From UBA1367 sp040268355 (GTDB lineage Bacteria; Actinomycetota; Coriobacteriia; Coriobacteriales; Atopobiaceae), in contig JAWRIT010000054.1 of NCBI GenBank assembly GCA_040268355.1, forward strand, positions 1 to 40,036: a stretch of 40,036 nucleotides of DNA, written 5' to 3'. Numbering within the stretch: position 1 is the stretch's first letter; every line of letters begins with the position of its first letter. Below are positions 16,349 through 23,725 of the stretch, piece by piece. Under the pieces are notes generated by a model. It did not search any database. It saw only the letters and a list, made by a program, of their open reading frames with translations, and had not been told where the DNA came from. The translations under genes were made by a program, and so were the position numbers.

Positions 16349-16801
16349 ATGAGCGTCGTAGAGAGAACGTCGGTCTTTCCGGCGGAGAGGAAAGAGGTCT
16401 TTCGGAGGATCCAGAGGCTGGAGACCCTGCAACACATCGCGCGGCCCTATGCGACCTTCACCCCGGTGGTCCCGGAGGCAGGCCGCACTTGGATGCCCGG
16501 AAGCACCAGTAGCTACCACCTCAGGCTCTTCGGGGTGATCCCCTTTGGCACCCACACCATCCATGTCGTCAGGTTCGACGAGGATCTCATCCAGAGCCAC
16601 GAGGGCAGTGGGCGCGTGCCTGTGTGGAATCACACGATCCGCATGGAGGAGCTTCCCGGCGGGCGCACCCGCTACACGGACCACGTGGAGATCGAGGCCG
16701 GCTGGAAGACCCCTTTCGTCTGGGTCTGGGCCAACGCCTTCTACGCGCACCGGCAGCGACGGTGGCAGAAGCTGCTGAAGGGCAGCCGACAACCGATGTG
16801 A
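16349..16801 (+). CDS. SRPBCC (START/polyketide cyclase-like) family protein
   Basis: A 150-residue protein with the ligand-binding helix-grip pattern: an N-terminal strand and helix (SVVERTSVFPAERKEVFRRI), a long antiparallel sheet, and a C-terminal helix (WVWANAFYAHRQRRWQKLL). Family members bind hydrophobic ligands or act as cyclases and aromatases; the ligand is unknown. AGGAGGG (16328-16334) lies 14 bases before the ATG, a little far, while an in-frame TTG at 16337 would be too close; the ATG is preferred. The preceding palindrome suggests ligand-responsive control. Confidence 0.72.
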   Translation: MSVVERTSVFPAERKEVFRRIQRLETLQHIARPYATFTPVVPEAGRTWMPGSTSSYHLRLFGVIPFGTHTIHVVRFDEDLIQSHEGSGRVPVWNHTIRMEELPGGRTRYTDHVEIEAGWKTPFVWVWANAFYAHRQRRWQKLLKGSRQPM

Positions 16802-16817
16802 GGCGGGACGAATCCAT

Positions 16818-17051
16818 GTGGGCCGCGAGCTGGACCTCTCCTGCCTCATCACCCAGGCCTTCGTGGGCATCGGCGAGCCCACCCTCTTTGGTGTCGCCCT
16901 CTCTGGTGCGGCGGGCTCCGAGCGCACGGCCTACCGCACGGCGTTCGCAAGAGACCATCTCCCCGGCGTGCTGTTTGATGCGAACGGTGCCGACACGGTC
17001 GTCATCACCATCCCCGGGATTCACGGGAACTTCTCCTCCAACCCGTTCTAA
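16818..17051 (+). pseudogene. N-terminal stub of an alpha/beta hydrolase
   Basis: A 77-codon frame from GTG 16818 ends with DTVVITIPGIHGNFSSNPF and an immediate stop. That segment resembles the first beta-strand and oxyanion loop (HG-N) of certain alpha/beta hydrolases, but the nucleophile elbow and everything after it are missing. It is best read as a truncated remnant, 16 bases downstream of the SRPBCC gene. The family assignment is from memory and tentative. Confidence 0.45.
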
Positions 17052-17054
17052 AAG

Positions 17055-17096
17055 ACGCCTGCGGGAGCTTCTCTGTGCGAGAGCTCCCGCAGGCGT
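17055..17096 (-). terminator. Perfect 15-base-pair hairpin between convergent genes
   Basis: Arms of 15 bases (17055-17069 and 17082-17096, ACGCCTGCGGGAGCT and its complement) flank a 12-base loop. In the minus direction it is followed by CTTTTAG, so it can terminate the CPBP operon; it may also stop plus-strand reading from the hydrolase stub. Confidence 0.75.
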
Positions 17097-17190
17097 TGCG
17101 TGTGCCCCTTGTCAGCTGGCTGCAGCACGAGGCGCTCATTGGATGGCGTACGTCACGCCGCACGCCATCACGCGCTCGCGATCCCGCTGC

Positions 17191-17913
17191 CTAGACCGCG
17201 GAGGAGAAGAACCACAGCACGCCAAGTCCGAAAATGTCCGCTATGGCATGCGCGACAAAGAAGGGCAGCAGGTTCTTTGACTCCGACCTCCGGTACATGA
17301 AGTACATGAACAGCCCGTACACGATGCCGATGCCGATGGCGGCTTGCATCCCCTGGTAGGTGTGGAAGCTGACACGGACGAGCAGGGAGAACGGGAGCGC
17401 CCACTTCAGCTGTCGCGGTGCCACGGCAAGGCAGATGCCCAGGAAGTAGATCTCCTCGTACATGCCGTTAAAGAGCGCATAGATCGTGGTGGACACGGTC
17501 GTGTTCGAAAGCAGCCCGCCCAGCGGCTCCGGGATCGGAAGCGCCGCCGCGATACCCGAGGTCGCCAGCGTGTAGGCGTCCATGAGCAGCGCGCTGCCAA
17601 GGAAGAGCACCCCGCCGTACAGGACGGCCCTCACGCTGGGGCGAATCTCCCACGAGCTGAAGTCGAACTTCCGAAGGCGCAGGTACAGCAGGGCGAGCAA
17701 CAGCAGTCCCCCCTGCGTCATAAGGGCCAGGTAGTTGTCAGCAGCGGTGAACTCCAGACCCTCCGCGATGGTCGTCTCACCCTCCAACAGCATCAGGTAC
17801 GAGATGGTGGACGTATAGATGGCCTCGCCCCAGAAGATGACCGTCAGGATCAGGATGTCATACCAGGCAAGCTGGCGACGCTTCTCCTGTCCCTTTTCCA
17901 GAGTCTCTGTCAT
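17191..17913 (-). CDS. CPBP family intramembrane protein with altered motif 1
   Basis: A 240-residue polytopic membrane protein of the CPBP (CAAX protease/Abi) family, with about seven hydrophobic segments. Motif 1 is YEEIYFLG, where the usual EExxxR arginine is leucine; later motifs FHTYQG and HAIADIFG retain histidines. The missing arginine leaves proteolytic activity uncertain. Its ATG overlaps the upstream CPBP stop by 4 bases (ATGA), so the two are translationally coupled and may act together. Relatives serve in prenyl-peptide processing, bacteriocin self-immunity or membrane regulation. Confidence 0.8.
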   Translation of the reverse strand: MTETLEKGQEKRRQLAWYDILILTVIFWGEAIYTSTISYLMLLEGETTIAEGLEFTAADNYLALMTQGGLLLLALLYLRLRKFDFSSWEIRPSVRAVLYGGVLFLGSALLMDAYTLATSGIAAALPIPEPLGGLLSNTTVSTTIYALFNGMYEEIYFLGICLAVAPRQLKWALPFSLLVRVSFHTYQGMQAAIGIGIVYGLFMYFMYRRSESKNLLPFFVAHAIADIFGLGVLWFFSSAV

Positions 17914-18647
17914 GCCGCCTCCCCCGTGGGTTGAGGCTTCATCCGGAACCTTCTGATGAGCAGCAGCACGGTGAGCACCGCCTGCAGGACCATCAGGGCC
18001 ACGACCATGATCCCGACGATCGGGAAGTCCTTGGCGACCCCGCAGAGCAGCAGGTAGTCCCAGAGCGCGTGCTGGATGATCGCAAGGGGGAAGCTCTTCG
18101 TGTAGTCATACATCAACCCGATGAACAGGCCAGCGAGGAAGGTCACGCCCACCTGCGTCAGGGCCTGCGGGATGGGCATGCCGGAGAAGACGTTCAGGCC
18201 GTGCAGCACCCCGAACACCGCAGAGGACACCAACAGGGCCCGCCCAAAGCTCATGTCCTGCAGCAGGCTGACGAAGAACGTCCTGCGCATCACCGTCTCC
18301 TCGCCGATGCCAATGAGCGCCGAGGCGATGATCGGAATCGCGAAGGAGAGGGAGAGGCTTGCCTTCGCAAACCAGAAGAAGAGAATGATGCCGATGATGG
18401 GCAGCACATAGAGCAGGTACAGGACGATCTTTCCGTCGTTGTCCCAGGTTGGCTCCAGGTTCTTCCGCTGCAGCCGGAAGCACAGGACCGCACCCGTCGC
18501 CGCGACGACGAGAAACGGCAGCACCTTCTCGAGATAGGCCGGCTCCCCATACGTGACCTGGAAGACCTGCCTGACGATGGCGCCTGCCACCGCCATAAAG
18601 ACGCCGTATAGGACCGGCGCAAGATAGCGTATTGCCTTACCGTTCAC
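17910..18647 (-). CDS. CPBP family intramembrane metalloprotease
   Basis: A 245-residue membrane protein with about eight hydrophobic segments and complete CPBP motifs: GEETVMRR (EExxxR), FGVLHGLN (FxxxH) and HALWDY (HxxxD/N). These residues form the metal site of the glutamic/metallo-type intramembrane protease family. The start is GTG 18645-18647 with AGGAGG a few bases upstream. It is the first gene of a two-gene operon with the degenerate paralogue that follows. A perfect 15-base palindrome lies just upstream. Substrate unknown. Confidence 0.85.
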   Translation of the reverse strand: MNGKAIRYLAPVLYGVFMAVAGAIVRQVFQVTYGEPAYLEKVLPFLVVAATGAVLCFRLQRKNLEPTWDNDGKIVLYLLYVLPIIGIILFFWFAKASLSLSFAIPIIASALIGIGEETVMRRTFFVSLLQDMSFGRALLVSSAVFGVLHGLNVFSGMPIPQALTQVGVTFLAGLFIGLMYDYTKSFPLAIIQHALWDYLLLCGVAKDFPIVGIMVVALMVLQAVLTVLLLIRRFRMKPQPTGEAA

Positions 18648-18664
18648 ATTTCCTCCTGTTCTCA

Positions 18665-18679
18665 GATCGATATTCGATC
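18665..18679 (-). promoter_or_regulatory. Palindromic operator upstream of CPBP operon
   Basis: GATCGATATTCGATC is a perfect 15-base palindrome (6-base arms around TAT), 18 bases upstream of the CPBP start and overlapping the expected promoter region. It is a good candidate for a dimeric repressor site. The regulator is not adjacent. Confidence 0.45.
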
Positions 18680-19217
18680 CTTTTCAATACGTTATGCAAT
18701 GGCGTCGGGGCGTTCATTTCTGCCATACCGCCATGCCCCGACGGACGTCACTTCGCACGCACGCCGCGTGCACCGACACAACCCTTTCCCTCTCCGCCGA
18801 AATGACCCTCTGGCGATCGTCAACGGTGAAGATAATAGGGCTTGTTCCCCTGTATCGTACCTTTCGCTTTCGTCACCCTCGTGCGGCACGGCCGCGTCTG
18901 GGCCGCGCGCGGCGGTCCTGCGCCTCGGGCCGGCGGCCACGCGGCTGTCGGCATGGCGTGGCGCACGGGCAGCGAAGCGGACCACGCCATCGATCAGACA
19001 AGCTTCCTGTCGAATGGTCGTATGCAGGCCCTCTATCGAATAGTCACCCCACGGGATGCGCCGCGCCCGCCTGGTCCCACCTGGTTCTCGAACGGGCTTT
19101 TTGACACACACGATGAGAGGGCGTGCGGCATATTCTTACGTGCTAGCATGCCCATAAGGTCCCGACCGCGATTGGGGAATCCGCAGGGGCCTTGGTCTTG
19201 TCGCACATCCGACAGTC
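18680..19217. other. Intergenic stretch upstream of hcp
   Basis: About 540 bases with no supported gene on either strand. TGCTAGCAT (19141-19149) is an extended -10-like element about 80 bases before hcp; TTGACA at 19101 is too distant to be its -35. No clear FNR-, NsrR- or NorR-type site could be seen. Confidence 0.3.
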
Positions 19218-19230
19218 AGGAGGGGAACTG

Positions 19231-20874
19231 ATGGAAGCAAGGATGTTCTGCTACCAATGCCAGGAGACCGCGAACTGCACGGGGTGCACCGTCTCGGGGG
19301 TGTGCGGCAAGCGGCCCGAGGTCGCCGCCATGCAGGACCTGCTGATCTACGTCACGAAGGGGCTCTCCTGCGTGACCACGGCGCTGCGGGACGATGGGGT
19401 GCCCGTCAGCAGGCAGATCAATCACCTGGTGACCTTGAACTTGTTTACTACCATCACAAACGCCAACTTCGACCGCGAGGCCATCGTCGAGCGCGTCAAG
19501 GGGACGATCGCGGCCAAAGACGCCCTGCTGCCGCAGGTGGCAGACGCCGGCTCCCTGCCGGACGCCGCACGGTGGAGCGGACCGGAGGCCGCCTTTGACG
19601 AGAAGGCCACGACGGTCGGCGTCCTTGCCACGCAGGACGAGGACATCCGGTCCCTGCGCGAGCTGATCACCTACGGGCTCAAGGGGCTCGCCGCCTACAC
19701 CAAACATGCCAACGCCCTGTTGCGGGACGACGAGGAGGTGGACGCCTTCATCCAGAGCGCCCTCGCCAAGACGCTGGACGACAGCCTGACGGTGGACGAC
19801 CTGGTGGGCCTGACGCTTCAGACGGGCACGTTCGGCGTGCGGGGCATGGCGGAGCTGGACGCGGCCAACACCGGGGCCTACGGCAACCCGGAGGCCACCA
19901 CCGTCGATGTCGGGGTGCGCGACAACCCGGGCATCCTCATCTCTGGCCACGATCTGCGGGATCTGGAGATGCTGCTCGAGCAGACGGCGGGGACGGGCGT
20001 CGACGTCTACACCCACTCGGAGATGCTTCCCGCCCACTACTACCCTGCGTTCAAGAAGTACCCCCACTTCGCCGGCAACTATGGCAACGCCTGGTGGCAA
20101 CAGAAGGACGAGTTCAAGAGGTTCAACGGACCGATCCTGATGACCACCAACTGCGTGGTGCCACCCGCGGCGTCCTACAAGGACCGGCTGTGGACCACCG
20201 GTGCCACGGGAGTCCCCGGCTGCCGTCACATTCCCGGTGAGTACGGCGAGACGAAGGACTTCTCCGCCCTCATCGAGCAGGCAAGGCAGTGCCCGCCGCC
20301 GGAGGAGATCGAGACCGGCAGCATTACGGGCGGCTTTGCCCACGAGCAGGTCTTCGCCCTGGCAGACGCCGTGGTGGATGCGGTCAAGTCCGGCGCCATC
20401 CGCAAGTTCGTGGTCATGGCGGGCTGCGACGGCCGGCAAAAGAGCCGCAGCTACTACACCGAGTTCGCCCGACAGCTCCCCCGTGACGTGGTCATCCTGA
20501 CCGCAGGCTGCGCCAAGTACAAGTACAACAAGCTCCCGCTGGGCGACATCGGCGGCATCCCTCGCGTGCTGGATGCCGGGCAGTGCAACGACTCCTACTC
20601 CCTCGCCCTGATCGCCCTGAAGCTCCAGGAGATCTTTGGGCTCGAGGACATCAACGACCTGCCGCTGGCCTTCAACATCGCCTGGTACGAGCAGAAGGCG
20701 GTCATCGTGCTGCTGGCGCTGCTGTCCCTGGGCGTGAAGAACATCCACCTGGGGCCGACGCTGCCCGCCTTCCTCTCCCCCAACGTGGCGAAGGTGCTGG
20801 TGGAGCAGTTCGGCATCGCGGGGATCGGCACGGTCGAGGATGACCTGAGGCTGTTCTTTGGAGACGTCGCGTGA
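19231..20874 (+). CDS. hcp: Hydroxylamine reductase / hybrid cluster protein
   Basis: Iron-sulfur-oxo enzyme of anaerobes that reduces nitric oxide or hydroxylamine and protects against nitrosative stress. The 547-residue product has the N-terminal cluster cysteines C7xxC10..C19xxxxxC25, and the hybrid-cluster ligands in order: GHDLRDLEMLLEQT, HSEMLPAHYYP, TTNCVVPP, GCRHIPGEYG, AGCAKYKYN, AGQCNDSYS and WYEQKAV. AGGAGGGG just before the ATG at 19231 decides the start over an upstream in-frame GTG. The stop overlaps the next gene's GTG, so it is the first gene of an operon with DUF488 and a bicupin. No reductase partner (Hcr) gene is adjacent. Confidence 0.96.
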   Translation: MEARMFCYQCQETANCTGCTVSGVCGKRPEVAAMQDLLIYVTKGLSCVTTALRDDGVPVSRQINHLVTLNLFTTITNANFDREAIVERVKGTIAAKDALLPQVADAGSLPDAARWSGPEAAFDEKATTVGVLATQDEDIRSLRELITYGLKGLAAYTKHANALLRDDEEVDAFIQSALAKTLDDSLTVDDLVGLTLQTGTFGVRGMAELDAANTGAYGNPEATTVDVGVRDNPGILISGHDLRDLEMLLEQTAGTGVDVYTHSEMLPAHYYPAFKKYPHFAGNYGNAWWQQKDEFKRFNGPILMTTNCVVPPAASYKDRLWTTGATGVPGCRHIPGEYGETKDFSALIEQARQCPPPEEIETGSITGGFAHEQVFALADAVVDAVKSGAIRKFVVMAGCDGRQKSRSYYTEFARQLPRDVVILTAGCAKYKYNKLPLGDIGGIPRVLDAGQCNDSYSLALIALKLQEIFGLEDINDLPLAFNIAWYEQKAVIVLLALLSLGVKNIHLGPTLPAFLSPNVAKVLVEQFGIAGIGTVEDDLRLFFGDVA

Positions 20875-21254
20875 GTGTCCCTGCCCTCAGGACCCTGCGT
20901 GTCTATGACGTGTCGGACGACACGCAGGGGTATCGCGTGCTGGTGGACCGGCTCTGGCCGCGCGGGGTGCGCAAGGAGACCCTGCGCCCCGACCGCTGGG
21001 CCAAGGACATCGCGCCGTCACGCGAGCTCCGGACGTGGTTCGCGCATGAGAAGGAGCGCTTCGCGGCCTTTGCGGACGCCTATCGGGCGGAGCTCGACGC
21101 GAATCCGGCGGCCACGGGCTTCGTGCAGGATGTCGCAGGCCTTCTGCGCTCCCAGGACGTGCTGCTCCTCTACGCCGCCAAGGATCCCGCATGCAACCAT
21201 GCGATCGTCCTTGCGGGATGGGTTCGGGAGCGGCTGGAGGGCAGGGCGCACTGA
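20871..21254 (+). CDS. DUF488 family protein
   Basis: A 127-residue protein with the family hallmarks VYDVSDDTQGYRVLVDRLWP, a central WFAHEKERF segment and LLLYAAKDPACNHA near the end. Function is uncharacterised; the conserved arginine and cysteine suggest anion or nucleotide handling, but this is not established. GTG at 20871 overlaps the hcp stop (GTGA), with GGAG about 7 bases before, so it is translationally coupled to hcp. Coupling hints at a role in nitrosative or redox stress. Confidence 0.85.
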   Translation: MSVPALRTLRVYDVSDDTQGYRVLVDRLWPRGVRKETLRPDRWAKDIAPSRELRTWFAHEKERFAAFADAYRAELDANPAATGFVQDVAGLLRSQDVLLLYAAKDPACNHAIVLAGWVRERLEGRAH

Positions 21255-21288
21255 TGGTGGCACAGGACGCCGAAGGAGGTGCGATTTG

Positions 21289-21942
21289 ATGAGGGTTCCG
21301 GCAGGGACGGTCTTCTCCCTTGAGGCGGAGCATGCGCCGATTCCGGGCTGCACCGTGTCGCAGACGCTGAGCGAGACGGAAGATGCCAGCGTCACGGTCT
21401 TCTCCCTGGCGGAACAAACCGACATCAGCGCGGAGCTCTTCCCTCATCACAAGCTGCTTGTCATGGTGGCAGGCGAGATGGAGGTGTCTGGCGCTAAAGA
21501 CGGTGCGAAGCTTGCGGATGGAGACTGCCTCCTGACACCGCGCGACGTTCCCGTTGGGATGCGGACAGGGACCGGCAGCATCTACATAGAGACCACGATA
21601 CGGAGGTCAGAGGACATGAACCAGGCAGTTAGCGCAGGTGAGGTCTTCCGGTTGGCGGAGCTGATCCCCTACCAGGAGGGAAAGGTCGTCAACATGGACG
21701 TGCTCAGCTCGGAGCACATGAAGTTCGTCGTCATGAGCTTTGGCGCGGGAACCGGCCTCTCGGAGCACGCCGCTCCTGGTGAGGCGCTGATCTTCGCGCT
21801 GGACGGCGAGGCGACCATTGTCTACGAGGGCGCCGAGCACACCATTCGTGCCGGGGAGAACTTCCACTTCGCCAAGGGTGGGCTGCATGCGATCAGGGCC
21901 GACGAGCGCTTCAAGATGGCACTGCTGCTGACACTCGCGTAG
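21289..21942 (+). CDS. Two-domain cupin protein
   Basis: A 217-residue protein with two cupin folds of about 105 residues each. The second shows the clearer pattern: GTGLSEHAAPGEALIFALDG, then AGENFHFAKGGLHAI. In the first half the metal-binding histidines are fewer (LFPHHKLLVMVAGEMEV). Such bicupins bind a metal or small ligand and may be enzymes or sensors. AAGGAGG (21273-21279) is a strong ribosome site for the ATG at 21289, 34 bases after the DUF488 stop. It is the last gene of the hcp operon and is followed by a terminator. Confidence 0.82.
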   Translation: MRVPAGTVFSLEAEHAPIPGCTVSQTLSETEDASVTVFSLAEQTDISAELFPHHKLLVMVAGEMEVSGAKDGAKLADGDCLLTPRDVPVGMRTGTGSIYIETTIRRSEDMNQAVSAGEVFRLAELIPYQEGKVVNMDVLSSEHMKFVVMSFGAGTGLSEHAAPGEALIFALDGEATIVYEGAEHTIRAGENFHFAKGGLHAIRADERFKMALLLTLA

Positions 21943-21972
21943 GCACGAGGAGCGCGACGTCAGGCAAACGAC

Positions 21973-22004
21973 GGGGCGAAGGCGCGCGGGTTGCCTTTCG
22001 CCCC
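21973..22004 (+). terminator. Intrinsic terminator of the hcp operon
   Basis: GGGGCGAAGGC (21973-21983) pairs with GCCTTTCGCCCC (21993-22004), with one bulged T, followed by TCTTTG. It lies 30 bases after the bicupin stop and between convergent genes, so it may work in both directions. Confidence 0.75.
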
Positions 22005-22058
22005 TCTTTGCTGTCGAGCTACCCTCTCCAAGTGGTCTTGCGGCCTCGCACGGCGCCG

Positions 22059-23030
22059 TTACGTAAGGTCGCAGGCCGCCTTGAGGCCAAACGCCCCCTC
22101 GGCGGAGCGGGCGGCATCCACGATCGCCCCTTCGAGCGCGGCGGTGGCAAGCATACCCACCGCGTCGACCTCCGCCTCCACCTCGCCGGTGGCCATGACG
22201 AAGATGGCGTCCCCGTCGTTGGTGGTGTGCGTGGGGCGAATGGCGTGCGCGTAGGCGTCGGCCGACATCTGGGCGACCTTGGTCGCCTGCGCCTTTGAGA
22301 GCCGCGCGTTGGTGACGACGCACGAGACGGTGGTGTTCGTGCGCAGGGGCATGGCAGCCGCGGCCTCGGCGAAGGCCTCCTCGACGGTGATGATTCGCGT
22401 GCCATCGGCGGAGAGTACGCCCGCGACCGGCTGGCCCGTCTGTGGGTCGACCACGTTGCCCACGGCATTGACCGCCGCGACGGCGCCGCAGACCAGCGTG
22501 CCTGTCCCCTGGCGCACGCACGCGCCCAGACCGGACTTCATCGCCCGTGCGGGACCGGCCACCTTGCCGACCGTGCAGCCCGCCCCGGCACCCACGTTGC
22601 CCCGCGCCAGAGGCGTACCCGCGTGCGCGAAAGCCGCACGTACCGCCGCCTCGCCCATGGCGGCGTCCGGGCGCACGCTCGCGGAGCCGCAGGCGAGGTC
22701 GAACACGCACGCGCCGCTCACGATGGGCACTTTGGCCACCATCACGTCCAGGCCGATGCCGCGTCGTTCCAGCTCGTCGGCAACGCCGCCTGCCGCCGCC
22801 AGCCCAAAGGCGCTGCCACCAGAGAGCACCACGGCATGCAGCACCTGCACCGTCTCCTCGGGACGCAGCAGGTCCGTCTCCCGTGTGGCGGGCGCGCCCC
22901 CGCGCACGTCGACGGCACCGGTGGCACCTGCGGGGCACACGATGACGGTGCAGCCGGTCCCTGCCTCGGCGTTGGTCGCATGGCCGGCGACGATGCCGGG
23001 AATCTGGGTGATGCTGGCAATCTCAGGCAT
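22059..23030 (-). CDS. P1 family peptidase (DmpA-like)
   Basis: A 323-residue member of the Ntn-like P1 peptidase family, which includes D-aminopeptidase/esterase DmpA and beta-aminopeptidases. The N-terminal part has IPGIVAGHATNAEAGTGCTV and the glycine-rich LSGGSAFGLAAAGGV. The self-cleavage and nucleophile region is near RTNTTVSCVVTNARL, and LKAACDLT closes the protein. The ATG at 23030 has GGAGG just upstream and overlaps the end of maf by 8 bases, so it is the last gene of the efp-to-peptidase run. A shared terminator lies downstream. Confidence 0.88.
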   Translation of the reverse strand: MPEIASITQIPGIVAGHATNAEAGTGCTVIVCPAGATGAVDVRGGAPATRETDLLRPEETVQVLHAVVLSGGSAFGLAAAGGVADELERRGIGLDVMVAKVPIVSGACVFDLACGSASVRPDAAMGEAAVRAAFAHAGTPLARGNVGAGAGCTVGKVAGPARAMKSGLGACVRQGTGTLVCGAVAAVNAVGNVVDPQTGQPVAGVLSADGTRIITVEEAFAEAAAAMPLRTNTTVSCVVTNARLSKAQATKVAQMSADAYAHAIRPTHTTNDGDAIFVMATGEVEAEVDAVGMLATAALEGAIVDAARSAEGAFGLKAACDLT

Positions 23031-23670
23031 GGCGTTCCTCCAACAGTCGCTCGAGCAGTGGGGCGGTGGTCGTGGCGCCGGCATCCGCGTCGCCCTCCTC
23101 CACAAGGGTCGATATCGCACGCACGACACGGCAGACAGGAAGCCCCACCACGTTGTCGTAGTCGCCGGAGATGCCTCGCACGAGCAGTCGTCCGGCTCCC
23201 TGTATGGCGTAGGCACCCGCCTTGTCCGCGCATTCCCCGCTGCTCACATAGGCGTCGATCTGGGCGTCGGTCAGCTCGAAGAAGGTGACGTCGGTGGTCT
23301 CGACGAAGGACCGCTCGCGAAGCGTCCGTCCCGGCGCCTGATAGAGCACGCTCACCCCCGTCGAGACATGGTGCGTCCGACCGGAGAGCTCATGCAACAT
23401 GGCGCGGGCCTCAGCCGCGTCGCTCGGTTTGCCCAGCGCCTCGTCACCCATCCAGACGATGGTGTCGGCCGCCAGCAGAAGGCCGTCGGTGCCGGCACCC
23501 TCCGCCTCGAACACGGCACGAGCCTTCGTGCGGGCAAGGCGCGAGACCAGCTCGCGCGGGTGCTCGCCGGTCCGACGCGTCTCGTCGACGTCGGCCGGGC
23601 GCACCTCGAGCTTGAAGTCCAGCTGACCAAGCAGCTCCCGCCTTCTCGGCGAGGCCGAGGCAAGTATCAT
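23023..23670 (-). CDS. maf: Maf-like nucleotide pyrophosphatase
   Basis: House-cleaning enzyme that hydrolyses non-canonical or modified nucleoside triphosphates (dTTP/UTP type in many members). The 215-residue product starts ILASASPRRRELL, has AADTIVWMGDEALGKP, GAYAIQGAGRLLV and GDYDNVVGLPVCRV, all core Maf motifs. The tail of about 20 residues beyond the core (DADAGATTTAPLLERLLEE) is extra. GGGAG precedes the ATG at 23670. It lies 55 bases after recN and overlaps the P1 peptidase start. Confidence 0.93.
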   Translation of the reverse strand: MILASASPRRRELLGQLDFKLEVRPADVDETRRTGEHPRELVSRLARTKARAVFEAEGAGTDGLLLAADTIVWMGDEALGKPSDAAEARAMLHELSGRTHHVSTGVSVLYQAPGRTLRERSFVETTDVTFFELTDAQIDAYVSSGECADKAGAYAIQGAGRLLVRGISGDYDNVVGLPVCRVVRAISTLVEEGDADAGATTTAPLLERLLEERHA

Positions 23671-23725
23671 GTCTGGTCTCCCTTCCCTGGCTGTGGATGG
23701 CGCATCCATCCCCGCTCGTCTGCGC

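Noticed and set aside
19101..19106. TTGACA as the -35 of an hcp promoter.
   Set aside because: No acceptable -10 occurs 16-18 bases downstream; CATATT is 22 bases away.
18692..19111. Minus-strand 139-codon frame and overlapping plus-strand frames in the gap before hcp.
   Set aside because: All are Arg/Ala-rich without ribosome sites or known domains, which is typical of random GC-rich frames.
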